From: Halarcobacter bivalviorum
Lineage (GTDB): Bacteria > Campylobacterota > Campylobacteria > Campylobacterales > Arcobacteraceae
Direction: 5' to 3'
Assembly: GCF_003346815.1 (NCBI RefSeq)
Contig: NZ_CP031217.1
Span: 1,364,001 to 1,428,000, forward strand
Length of the DNA: 64,000 nt
A program made the translations under genes and the position numbers. Shown in pieces: positions 52,821 to 61,617 of this stretch. The notes under the pieces were generated by a model. The model searched no databases. It was not told the origin of the DNA and saw nothing but the letters and a program-made list of their open reading frames with translations. The stretch's first letter is position 1. Every line of letters begins with the position of its first letter.

Positions 52821-55004
52821 TTATAAAGTAATTTTTGTTCCAATATTAATTTTAGGCTGAATTTGTTCTAAAATATTTGCATATTTAATTTGTACTGGAT
52901 TAAAAATATCAACTCCTTTTTCACTTTCAATAGTAAGAATTAAAGAAAAAGCTAATTCTCCTGTATCACTTGAATCAGAACCTTTTGCTCTTTCGTGATA
53001 CTTAATTTCAAAATATGGTTTATACAATCCACTTGCTTGCTTTCTTTTTTCAGAATGTAAAACTGTTTCCCATTTTTGTGAATCTCGTCTTAATTCTTGC
53101 TCTGATGTATACATTTCAGAACTACTAAAAAAAGAATCTGTCTTATTACTTTCAGATAAATCACCATTTTTTCGTTTTTGCTTTTTTTCAGAATGAGGTA
53201 TAAATGTTGCCACTAGTCCATGATTTGTATAACTAGGAGGATGTTCTGCATCTGTAGAGCTAGAAAAACAAAATGTAGCTTTAATTTTTAACATACCTTC
53301 AATATCAATATCAGGCAATGGAATTTCTGCACGATAATACTCTTTTACATTAATTTTTCCTTGATATAAAACTTTAATTTCATGATTATGACAAGTCATC
53401 ATATCATCAATATTCATATTAAATCTTCCCCATCCAATTTTTTCCTGAGAAGAATTTCCACTCTGTTCTGCATGATGAATTAAAATAGCTTTTAATGTTA
53501 TAGGTAACAAATTACTTCCATATTTTGCTTTAATGCCAATTGCTGTTCTTAATACATAGGGAGAAGCAAAACTCGTTCCTTGAGTTCCTATCAGATTATC
53601 ATATTCATTAAAAACGTAAAACATTTTATTATTTTTACTATCTCCTCCAAAAGCAATTCCATCAGGCTTAATAAATCCAGGAGAACGACCTGGTCCAATA
53701 TTACTATAAAAAGCTCTATCCCAAATATTACTATTACTATTTGCAGATCCTATAGCCATTGCATTAACACAATCTGATGGTACATGTACTCTTTCATTTG
53801 AATTACCTGCAGCAATACAAGTAAAATAATCACCCGTTGAAAAATGTTTATCTAAAACAGCCGTCCAATAATGAACATCGTCATCTTCAATAGTTTGATT
53901 TGGACCAATACTTAAATTAATAAATTCTATATCTTCATACCTCAATATTTTATCAATTCTTTTCAATATACTATACGATGAACAAGAATCTTCTAATATT
54001 TTATAATTCTTAATATTTGAATATGGTATTAATTCTTCTTCATCTTCTATATGTCCAAATAAACAAGCAGAAGTAACACCTATTCCATGATTTATATATT
54101 TATTGGATTTAGAGATAGTATGATCTTCATATTCAACAAATTGATTCATAAAACTATTCGAATTAAAACCTCCATCAAAAATTGCAACATTAAGACTATG
54201 ATCAATATAATCAGTATTTAATGTAAATTTATTATTTGAGGTAGTATCTGAGTCTGATCTTATAGAGATATTCCTAATTCTTTGTGCTATTCTAATAGCC
54301 CTTATAAATGTATAATCTGCAATATTCTTTATCTTTTCTTTATCAAGTTTTGCATGAATAAATGTTAATCCATCAACATTATCAGTAAACTCATTAATGA
54401 TTTTCGTATTAAGTATTTTTGTATATTTACTCAAATCTTTTAAAATATAACTATCTTCTGGATCATTAAAAGAATGCAATACAATTTCATATTCCTCATT
54501 ATCTAAAGGGTCTTCAAATTTAATTTTTTCATTATTATAAAAAGGTTTTATTTTCTCAATTGTCTGAATATCTGTCTTATGATTTTTTTGATTTAAATTA
54601 AAAATTTCATTTCTAAAGTTCTCTAAATTACCTCTTGATATTAGTATATAATATACATTTGTATCTTTTTTATCTTGATTTGGTAATTGTTTTTCTGGGT
54701 TTATTTCGCTATATTTACTTCCAACCACTTTTGCAGAATATTTTTTTAGAATATTAACAGGGAAATGAGATTTCGCTATATATGCAGGATGAACATAAAG
54801 AGAAAAAACAACTTTATTTTGAGGCATTGCCTCATTTGGAAGTTTATTTATATATTCAATTAATTGATCTAAATTTTTTTGAAGTCTTTCTGCAGATTCT
54901 TCAAAAGTATAAACTTCTTGTCTTTCCCCACCTGAATTTTTTTTTGGTTGAGCTTTTAATATTAATTTTTCTCCATTAATCAATATAAAATTATTCTTTT
55001 CCAT
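52821..55004 (-). CDS. ietS: S8 subtilisin-like protease, IetS-like
   Basis: 727 residues, no signal peptide, so cytosolic. A 260-residue N-terminal region unlike secreted subtilases, then the protease domain with Asp277 (VAIFDGGF), His306 (NHGIGV), Asn401 (AAGNSN) and Ser478 (GTSFASP): all catalytic residues present. A beta-rich C-terminal part (about 540-727). Immediately downstream of an AAA+ ATPase, 20 bases apart. This pair matches the IetAS anti-phage system from the literature. The cytosolic protease presumably cuts a host or phage protein once released by the ATPase; mechanism is inference. Confidence 0.8.
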   Translation of the reverse strand: MEKNNFILINGEKLILKAQPKKNSGGERQEVYTFEESAERLQKNLDQLIEYINKLPNEAMPQNKVVFSLYVHPAYIAKSHFPVNILKKYSAKVVGSKYSEINPEKQLPNQDKKDTNVYYILISRGNLENFRNEIFNLNQKNHKTDIQTIEKIKPFYNNEKIKFEDPLDNEEYEIVLHSFNDPEDSYILKDLSKYTKILNTKIINEFTDNVDGLTFIHAKLDKEKIKNIADYTFIRAIRIAQRIRNISIRSDSDTTSNNKFTLNTDYIDHSLNVAIFDGGFNSNSFMNQFVEYEDHTISKSNKYINHGIGVTSACLFGHIEDEEELIPYSNIKNYKILEDSCSSYSILKRIDKILRYEDIEFINLSIGPNQTIEDDDVHYWTAVLDKHFSTGDYFTCIAAGNSNERVHVPSDCVNAMAIGSANSNSNIWDRAFYSNIGPGRSPGFIKPDGIAFGGDSKNNKMFYVFNEYDNLIGTQGTSFASPYVLRTAIGIKAKYGSNLLPITLKAILIHHAEQSGNSSQEKIGWGRFNMNIDDMMTCHNHEIKVLYQGKINVKEYYRAEIPLPDIDIEGMLKIKATFCFSSSTDAEHPPSYTNHGLVATFIPHSEKKQKRKNGDLSESNKTDSFFSSSEMYTSEQELRRDSQKWETVLHSEKRKQASGLYKPYFEIKYHERAKGSDSSDTGELAFSLILTIESEKGVDIFNPVQIKYANILEQIQPKINIGTKITL

Positions 55005-55024
55005 AAATTAACCTTTAAATATTT

Positions 55025-56119
55025 TTAATTATTAAATCGTCTTATTGAATCCCTTGAGATTTCTAATAATTCACTTAATTTTCTTTGTGAAAGTAACTTT
55101 TTTTTATAAAAAAAATCTGCAATTATAATTCTTTCATTTCTATCAATAATTTTATTTCTTATTGACAAGTTTTCTAAAAGACATATATCAATATTCTTTT
55201 TATTTATTATCATATCTTTTAAGACTTTGTTTAGTTCTTTTTTTATCAAGCCATGTGACAAACCGATACAAGATTTATTAAAAGTATTTAAAACAAGTTC
55301 TGTTGCACTAATATTTTTTAGTTTCTGGCTTACAATTAATTCAATTTCTTTTATATCAGGTAAATCAAATTCAAGAACATGATCAAATCTTCTCCAAACT
55401 GCTCTATCCAGTAGTTCTGGATGGTTAGTTGCAGCAATTAAAATTGAAGTAGAAGGCCAATTATCTATTGATTGTAATAAAACTGTTACAAGTCTTTTTA
55501 ATTCACCTACTTCACTTTCATCAGATCTTTGTTTAGCAATGGCATCTAATTCATCAATTAAAAAAACACACTCTTTTTGCATAGTAAAATCAAAAACTTT
55601 TCTTATATTTTCACCTGTTTTACCTAAATAACTATTCATAATAGTTGATAAATCTAAAATATATAATGGCAAATTATTCTTTTTTGCAATTATTTTTGCA
55701 GTCATTGTTTTACCTACACCTGGTGCACCATGAAACAATATAGATTTTGTAGGCTCAAGTCCATACTCTAAAAGTTTTTCTTTTTGTTTATGTTCTTTAT
55801 ATGTATTTTCAATTAGTAAATCAACATTTTTTTGAAAAATAAATTCATTATTATCAAAATTTAAATCTTCTTCTTTTATTAAATTTAGATTCTCTCCAGA
55901 AACAGGTCTATCTATGTTTTCATTAACAGATCTTAGAAATGAACTATTTTCATATTTATTAATATAAGCATCTTTAATTTTTTTAGATAAACTTTTATCA
56001 GTTTGAGATAGATTTTTAATTAATTTATTAATATTAGTCTTTATATTTTTTTTATTATTTTTTAATAAATCAATAATAATTTCTATGGTTTCTTCACTAG
56101 TCAACAATTCTTCTTTCAT
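55025..56119 (-). CDS. ietA: AAA+ ATPase, IetA-like
   Basis: 364 residues from the ATG at 56119, eight bases after AAAAAAGG; an upstream start at 56185 lacks a site. Helical N-terminus (1-90), AAA+ core with Walker A GAPGVGKT (131-138), Walker B FLIDELDA (186-193), sensor/Arg-finger region WRRFDHVLEF, and a C-terminal helix-turn-helix-like tail (SQRKLSELLEISRDSIRRF). First gene of the ATPase-subtilase operon. The promoter lies near 56224-56256. Confidence 0.8.
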   Translation of the reverse strand: MKEELLTSEETIEIIIDLLKNNKKNIKTNINKLIKNLSQTDKSLSKKIKDAYINKYENSSFLRSVNENIDRPVSGENLNLIKEEDLNFDNNEFIFQKNVDLLIENTYKEHKQKEKLLEYGLEPTKSILFHGAPGVGKTMTAKIIAKKNNLPLYILDLSTIMNSYLGKTGENIRKVFDFTMQKECVFLIDELDAIAKQRSDESEVGELKRLVTVLLQSIDNWPSTSILIAATNHPELLDRAVWRRFDHVLEFDLPDIKEIELIVSQKLKNISATELVLNTFNKSCIGLSHGLIKKELNKVLKDMIINKKNIDICLLENLSIRNKIIDRNERIIIADFFYKKKLLSQRKLSELLEISRDSIRRFNN

Positions 56120-56223
56120 ATACTGCACCTTTTTTAAATTGATGCATTCTATACAAAATGGACTTATCCTTAAATTAATTATCAAAGAAGTCCACTTTTA
56201 ATATTTTTAATATTTATTGTGTA

Positions 56224-56256
56224 ATTATAATAAAAAGTTGTCACAGTTCGTGTCAC
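56224..56256 (-). promoter_or_regulatory. Promoter-operator of the ATPase-subtilase operon
   Basis: On the minus strand: GTGACA (56256-56251), six bases, GTGACA (56244-56239), nine bases, TATAAT (56229-56224), then the gene 105 bases on. The same arrangement precedes the TIR gene. Direct repeats with a 12-base period suggest binding of a regulator overlapping the -35 region. Confidence 0.6.
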
Positions 56257-56436
56257 AAATTAAAAAAATTTAGGATTTCATTTAATTTTATATTATTTAA
56301 ATATAAAAAATTAAAAAGTAATAATTAAAATCTTGATTAAAAGAAAATTTATTTTTAGTTCAAATAATGTCTAAAATCATGCCCAAAAAAATAAAATTAT
56401 CTTAAATTTAAAGAAAAAGTAATACAAATAAAGAAT

Positions 56437-56502
56437 TTAAAATATTGATATAGTGGAAAAGGTAAGAAATAAGGTATTATCATAATACACTCTAATTTTC
56501 AC
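56437..56502 (-). pseudogene. Displaced 5' fragment of a ybgC-type gene (att copy 3)
   Basis: GTG start, codons for MKIRVYYD, then a stop after 21 codons, preceded by AAGGGA. Matches the start of the intact ybgC-type gene with synonymous changes (aaa att for aag ata), so this end came from another strain's or element's copy. Confidence 0.6.
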
Positions 56503-56509
56503 GTTTGAA
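56480..56509. repeat. Attachment-site copy 3
   Basis: TCATAATACACTCT is shared exactly with copy 1 and the similarity runs on to about 56502. Junction between unit 1 and unit 2. Confidence 0.6.
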
Positions 56510-56514
56510 ATCCC

Positions 56515-56589
56515 TTATTTATGGGCATTGTGAGCCCTTATTTTATTAAATTTATTTAATGCTTGTGCCAAATATGTGCCATTTTTAGT
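56515..56589 (-). pseudogene. Possible integrase C-terminal tail remnant
   Basis: An open reading of about 24 codons ending at 56515, with GTYLAQALNKFNKI, resembling the FTKLNKIG tail of the intact integrase and lying at the same distance from an att copy. Low confidence. The rest of 56120-56671 is AT-rich and non-coding apart from the promoter, att copy and repeats listed. Confidence 0.35.
56564..56581. repeat. TGTGCCA-N4-TGTGCCA direct repeat, left copy
   Basis: TGTGCCA-AATA-TGTGCCA, period 11 bases. A copy with N4 = GATT is at 58567-58584 in the same orientation, on the other side of the hydrolase-propeller gene. Confidence 0.6.
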
Positions 56590-56671
56590 ATCTAGATAGT
56601 AGATACGGACTTTCACAATAATATATATTTTATCAAAGAGTTAGCTATAAAAAACTAAATTCTTAGTATAA

Positions 56672-58585
56672 TTAAAAAACTTGAAGTGCAAATTTATTAA
56701 TTGATGTTTTAATTCTATTGTTATGACCATAACTAATATTATATTCTGTGAATACATATAAGTCATTTTTTATTAACATAGTTTTCTTAGCACTACATTT
56801 GTTATTATTTGTAAATGAAAGGATTCCATTATTAAAATACTTTTCATTTAATATACCATCTTTTTTACAGTAAGCTACTAATGCATTTTGATAACTATTT
56901 CCATCATATTCATGTCCTGAAATTATAAAATCGTCATTCTCTAAAACCAAAATATCTACTGCTTCTGTTCTTTCATTTGCAATACAATCAAATATACCAT
57001 TATTACCAAAACCTAAGTCAATATTACCATCTTTTTTAATCTTTACAACTCTTGCTTCATTTTGAACACCCACTATAAATATATTATCTTTTGAATCAAA
57101 GGCAAGCTTTTCAACCCTCAAGAAACCTTTAATTATAACTTTTCCATTATTCCCAAAGTTTAAATCAATTTGACCATTATCAAAAAACTTATCAATATAT
57201 GCAGAATGATTGTTATCTCGACCTGCAACTATTATATAATTATCTTTTTGAATTATTGTATTCAACCAAACATTATCCATAAAATTATTGTTATTTAAAT
57301 TTTCTTCAAAAATAGTATCTATATTCCCATTACTTTTTATTTTAGTTAAATAAAGTTGTTCATTTTTAAAACTTTTACCAACAGTAAAAATATCATTATT
57401 TAAATTCATTATTGAATCCATAGCATATCTATGGTCAGCAAATTGCTCATCATAAAATTTAATACTAAAACTTGAATTAGATTTTTTTAATTTTAAAATA
57501 CAAATAGAAAAATATTTATTTATAACAATATGACCAATTATATAAATAAATTCATCATCAAATAAGATTTTTTTTAAATCAATATTTTCATATTCAGAAT
57601 ATTCAAAGATACCATTATTTGAAAATGAAGTATCTATTTCAAAGTTTTCATTCAATTTTAAAAGAACATTCCTAGTTTTATCGAATTTACTCAATAATAC
57701 ATAATTATCGTTATTTTGATGTTGTATATCTACTATTGAGTAACCTATTCCCTGAAACAAATTACTTTCTTTAAAGTTATTGGAAAAAGAAATGTCTTTT
57801 AAATTTAAAAAATCCTCAAGTAATAGATTAATATGTTGTATTAACTCTCCTAATTCATAATTATCTATTGGTTTTGCAATTTCAGTATGATTACATTCAA
57901 TAGAGGTAGGTCTTATATTGTGATGAATGGGATGAGAAGATTCTCTAGTCACATATTTATCAAAAATAGCACGATAATAGTGAGTATTAATTTTATTGAT
58001 TTTAACTTCATAATCAGTATCTAATTTAAGTAAAAAAGGTGAATCTTTTTTTAATGCAGTAATATGATTATTAAAAAATGACCCTATCTTTGCAAAATTA
58101 CCACCTCTATGTGGTGTGGCAAGTGTTATGTAAAAATTAAATTTATTTAAATGATTTAAATGATTTATTAATACTCCTTTAGCAATTAATCCACCCATAC
58201 TATGTCCAATAAAGCTAATTTTTTCATAATTAGGTATTTCTAATGATACTAATTCACTTAAATGATTAATTATAACTTCTAAATCTTCATTGTATTTTTT
58301 TACAAAATATTTATTGACTTTTGGTATCTTTGCTAATAATGTAGATATATATTTTTTTATATTTGCACTAGAAGGATATACAAAATATGCAATATCTGCT
58401 ACAGACTTTATTTTATTTGAAAAAAACTCACTAAAATACTCATCATTTTCATTTTTAAAGGTGTCTTTACTTCCGGTAAGTCCATGAATAAAAATTACCA
58501 AATGTCGGTTATTGTTATCTATAGTTTTTTCAAGTTTTATTTTAAATCCTTTAATATATAAAATCGTGTGCCAGATTTGTGCCAA
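56672..58585 (-). CDS. Alpha/beta-hydrolase fused to delta-60-repeat propeller-like region
   Basis: 637 residues, no signal peptide. Residues about 25-260 are a lipase/PGAP1-like hydrolase: FIHGLTGS (32-39), nucleophile GHSMGG (Ser129), LATPHRGG (155-162) and a late His in CNHTEIAKP (233), all consistent with activity. Residues about 265-637 hold repeats of the delta-60 type (FSNNGIF, NLNNDIFTVGKS, DLNFGNNGKVIIKG, DLGFGNNGIFD), probably a beta-propeller. The nominal start TTG at 58585 lies inside the flanking repeat and has no ribosome site; AAAGGA at codons 12-13 points to an unusual start near residue 16, or the true 5' end was replaced. Neighbouring defence genes suggest a lipid-attacking effector with a sensor domain, which is inference. 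Confidence 0.75.
   Translation of the reverse strand: MAQIWHTILYIKGFKIKLEKTIDNNNRHLVIFIHGLTGSKDTFKNENDEYFSEFFSNKIKSVADIAYFVYPSSANIKKYISTLLAKIPKVNKYFVKKYNEDLEVIINHLSELVSLEIPNYEKISFIGHSMGGLIAKGVLINHLNHLNKFNFYITLATPHRGGNFAKIGSFFNNHITALKKDSPFLLKLDTDYEVKINKINTHYYRAIFDKYVTRESSHPIHHNIRPTSIECNHTEIAKPIDNYELGELIQHINLLLEDFLNLKDISFSNNFKESNLFQGIGYSIVDIQHQNNDNYVLLSKFDKTRNVLLKLNENFEIDTSFSNNGIFEYSEYENIDLKKILFDDEFIYIIGHIVINKYFSICILKLKKSNSSFSIKFYDEQFADHRYAMDSIMNLNNDIFTVGKSFKNEQLYLTKIKSNGNIDTIFEENLNNNNFMDNVWLNTIIQKDNYIIVAGRDNNHSAYIDKFFDNGQIDLNFGNNGKVIIKGFLRVEKLAFDSKDNIFIVGVQNEARVVKIKKDGNIDLGFGNNGIFDCIANERTEAVDILVLENDDFIISGHEYDGNSYQNALVAYCKKDGILNEKYFNNGILSFTNNNKCSAKKTMLIKNDLYVFTEYNISYGHNNRIKTSINKFALQVF
58567..58584. 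repeat. TGTGCCA-N4-TGTGCCA direct repeat, right copy
   Basis: TGTGCCA-GATT-TGTGCCA; see left copy at 56564. Contains the nominal start of the hydrolase gene. Confidence 0.6.
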
Positions 58586-58637
58586 AAAATGTTCAAAAAT
58601 GCAACATTTTCATCAATTTTAGAAATTATAAAGCCTT

Positions 58638-58653
58638 AAATAAGCCCTATTCT
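58638..58653. repeat. AAATAAGCCCTAYTCT repeat, copy 2
   Basis: Differs in one base from 52270-52285; lies 28 bases left of att copy 2. Confidence 0.4.
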
Positions 58654-58703
58654 AAGGTATTCTTATGAAAGTAAGTAAAGTCATAATAAACTCTTATCTT
58701 CAC
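58647..58703 (-). pseudogene. Displaced 5' fragment of a ybgC-type gene (att copy 2)
   Basis: GTG start with AAAGG ribosome site at 58713-58717, codons for MKIRVYYD, stop after 18 codons. Nearly identical DNA to the intact ybgC-type start. Confidence 0.65.
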
Positions 58704-58710
58704 TCTGTAT
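58681..58710. repeat. Attachment-site copy 2
   Basis: 29 of 30 bases match 49011-49040 and similarity continues weakly into the integrase 3' flank (ATAGAACTT). Junction between units 2 and 3. Confidence 0.7.
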
Positions 58711-58735
58711 AACCTTTAAAATAGAACTTCTTATT

Positions 58736-58962
58736 TTATTTATTAAGAAAAGGGACAAAAAAGGGAACAATTTTTGATAAATTCTCTAACCTTTCCTCTT
58801 CATTTTCTTTTATAAATCTTGCATATACTTTTAATGTTATTGATATATCTTTATATCCTAACATTCTTGATACCCAAAGGATATTTTGACCTTTTGTAAT
58901 CATTGTACTTGCAAATGTATACCTAAGATTATATATAGTTCTTTCTTTAATATTAATTTCTT
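58736..58962 (-). pseudogene. Integrase C-terminal remnant
   Basis: About 75 codons open from near 58962 to the stop at 58736, reading like the last part of the intact integrase (INIKERTIYNLR, LWVSRMLG, ISITLKVYA). No start and no N-terminal two thirds. LRHTFAS reads LRYTFAS and LGHKD reads LGYKD, so both active-site His are Tyr; the Tyr nucleophile codon is kept. The tail SKIVPFFVPFLNK has diverged. The remaining non-coding stretch 58963-59084 shows nothing else. Confidence 0.8.
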
Positions 58963-59084
58963 ACAAAATCTATATATTCTCAACTTAAATATCAAGTTTC
59001 CTATTCTTTAATTCTAATCTAAACTATAAAAATCTTCTCATATAAAATTAAAATTACAAATAAATTTAGAGAACTAATATTTTA

Positions 59085-61544
59085 TTATTTATTTGATAAT
59101 TTATTTAATTTTTGTAAAATAAAATCTTTAGATTCATCTGGATATGATTTTAACTCTTTATTTACTAAAGCTATTGCTGATGATAAATCTCCTTCACTAG
59201 CAAGCAAGTAAGCTTTTTGTTTAATATACGTTCTTAATGAAATTGTTCCATTTAAATTAAATTCTTCTAAAGAAAAAATAGCTTCTTTCATTGATTTAAT
59301 ATCATTGAAAAAAGTAGCAATATCGAACTTTGTTAATAAAGGATAATGACTGTCTTTAAATGCATAAATAGCTTCATTAATCAAAAGTATTGATTTTTCA
59401 TGATTTTTTTCATAAATAGCAACACATAAAGCTTGTGCTCTTCTACCCATATCTGTTTGTATTTCTTCACTTTTCTCTTCTAGTTCTGTAGCTAATTGGT
59501 AAGCTATACTTTTATTATTTTGGTTTTTATCGCTATAAATTATACATGTGAAGTAAAGTAATATATGATATATATTATTTTTATTTTCAAGATAATTTTC
59601 TTTTGCATATGTTAATGCATTAGAATACCCTTCTGTTTGAATATAGATATGAACCATTTCTCTTTTTGCTCTTGCTTGTATATATTTTGAATTAACTATT
59701 CTATTTAATCTCTCAATAGCCAAATCATATTTTCCTATTATTCTATAATAATATCCTAAAATAAAATTATGTTGATCTCCATTTAATCTTTGTACTTCTG
59801 AAAGTACCCTTTTTTCTCTACTCTTAGCTAAAGCAAGACATAAATAGTATTTTATATCATTTACCAAATAATAATCAATAAAATCTTCTTTTTCAAGGAC
59901 TTTATCAGCTAATTCAATTACCCGTGTATAATTTCTATTATGATACAAATCTTTCATTGTTCTTAAAAAATGTGAAGGGAAAAGTAAAGTTTCATCAATT
60001 ATTTCTTCATTTAATATTGCTTCTTTTATTGAAAACAAGAAATCTGAAGAATCAAATTCATACTTATTATCTGATTTAATAAAATCAATTACATGTTCTT
60101 TAACTTTCTCTTTAAACTCTTCTTTAACTTCTAATTTATTTCTTATAATATAATCTCTGATAGAATCATTTAACCTTATAAACTGGCCATCATATCCAAA
60201 ATATTCACAAATATTTTCTGTTACTAATTGTTCTAAAATAGGCATAAATACTTTAGAATCAACAATATTAAATAAGAAATCTAAGCTAATAATTTCAAAT
60301 TGTGCTATTAATCTAATAAAAGACAATATAGGCTCATTCTCATTATAATGTTTAATTAGCATTGATGCTTTTTCATCATTAAATTCTCTAATTAAATGAA
60401 GATTATCTTTTACATTTTCAATATTTGTTCTAGCAATAAAATCTACAGTATATAATATTTGTTCTGGAAAACCCTGAAATTGATTACTTATTAAAATAAA
60501 GTCATCTATACTTAAATTTATTTCATATATTTCTAATAAGCGTTTAAATAATCTTTTTCTCTCAGATACAGATAAATCATCAACATGTATAGAAAAAAAT
60601 TCATCACTATTTAATTCAGAGAAATTAACTTTATATTTTGATGCAGTACATATAACAGTCTTATCTGAAAGATCTTCAGAAAGGATAATATCTTTAAACC
60701 ATTTTGATATTTTCCTTTCATAATTTATAATTGCACCATTATCAAGAACAATAACTATTTCATTGTTATCTTGTAATTCTTTTAAAACTGTTACTGCCAA
60801 TTGAACTTTATATTCTTGGCTCTTCATAAGTAAATTATGAAGTTTTGAATCAATATCTAAATAACCTAAATCATTAATTTTTAAAATAAAATCTTCAATA
60901 CTATCATTTATATCTAAATAAATAGTATAAGGTAAATAATATTGTTTACAAATATCAGTTTTCTCCATTGCAAATTTCAAAAAAGTTCTTCTACCTATCT
61001 GAGGAAAGCCTGAGGTAACTATACACTTAGGAGTTTTTTTAGAATAGTCATCTATTCTTTCTTCAAACTCATCAAGAATCTTGTTTCTACCAATACATAA
61101 ATTATTTTTCTTTTTTAATTTAGGATGTTTTTCTAATGAAATTTGCCTTAGCTTTTGTTCTATTCTTTTTGCTGAAATAGTTGGTTTTGAAACATATTTT
61201 AAATTATAATTTTGTTTTAGCCAATCGGGAATTCTTTTATCTTCAAATGTAATATTTTTATCTATAATTACAGGATAAAACTGGCTAATCCCTTTTCCTA
61301 ATCTTTTCTCTGCAACTAATAGTTCTTTTTTTACCCATTCAGAATTTAAAGATGAATCTGATATAAAAAAAACAAATAAATCAGTTTTTTTTAGACTATC
61401 CATAATTTCGTCTAATGTAAGGTTTCCCGCTTCAAATGTATATTCATCATAGTGAATACTTAACTTATTCTTTAACTTGTCTGCTACCAACCTAACATAA
61501 GAACTCTTATCCTTGCTAGAATGAGAAAGAAATGCTTTTATCAT
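59085..61544 (-). CDS. TIR-NTPase-TPR protein
   Basis: 819 residues. N-terminal TIR domain (1-135) with AFLSHSSKD and the catalytic Glu in SEWVKKEL (Glu74), as in NAD-degrading TIRs. Residues about 145-500 form a STAND-like NTPase whose P-loop reads GFPQIGRRT (179-187) with Arg for the usual Lys; the Walker B strand reads IVIVLDNG. Residues about 540-819 are TPR-type helical repeats (YYYRIIGKYDLAIERLNRIV). This design is typical of anti-phage sensors that deplete NAD on activation. Ribosome site AAAGG precedes ATG 61544. Shares a promoter-operator design with the ATPase-subtilase operon. Confidence 0.85.
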   Translation of the reverse strand: MIKAFLSHSSKDKSSYVRLVADKLKNKLSIHYDEYTFEAGNLTLDEIMDSLKKTDLFVFFISDSSLNSEWVKKELLVAEKRLGKGISQFYPVIIDKNITFEDKRIPDWLKQNYNLKYVSKPTISAKRIEQKLRQISLEKHPKLKKKNNLCIGRNKILDEFEERIDDYSKKTPKCIVTSGFPQIGRRTFLKFAMEKTDICKQYYLPYTIYLDINDSIEDFILKINDLGYLDIDSKLHNLLMKSQEYKVQLAVTVLKELQDNNEIVIVLDNGAIINYERKISKWFKDIILSEDLSDKTVICTASKYKVNFSELNSDEFFSIHVDDLSVSERKRLFKRLLEIYEINLSIDDFILISNQFQGFPEQILYTVDFIARTNIENVKDNLHLIREFNDEKASMLIKHYNENEPILSFIRLIAQFEIISLDFLFNIVDSKVFMPILEQLVTENICEYFGYDGQFIRLNDSIRDYIIRNKLEVKEEFKEKVKEHVIDFIKSDNKYEFDSSDFLFSIKEAILNEEIIDETLLFPSHFLRTMKDLYHNRNYTRVIELADKVLEKEDFIDYYLVNDIKYYLCLALAKSREKRVLSEVQRLNGDQHNFILGYYYRIIGKYDLAIERLNRIVNSKYIQARAKREMVHIYIQTEGYSNALTYAKENYLENKNNIYHILLYFTCIIYSDKNQNNKSIAYQLATELEEKSEEIQTDMGRRAQALCVAIYEKNHEKSILLINEAIYAFKDSHYPLLTKFDIATFFNDIKSMKEAIFSLEEFNLNGTISLRTYIKQKAYLLASEGDLSSAIALVNKELKSYPDESKDFILQKLNKLSNK

Positions 61545-61617
61545 TATATACCTTTAATTAAATTATTTAATTACAAAAATAATCATCTTCTTAACAATTA
61601 TAAAAAATTGTATCAAA

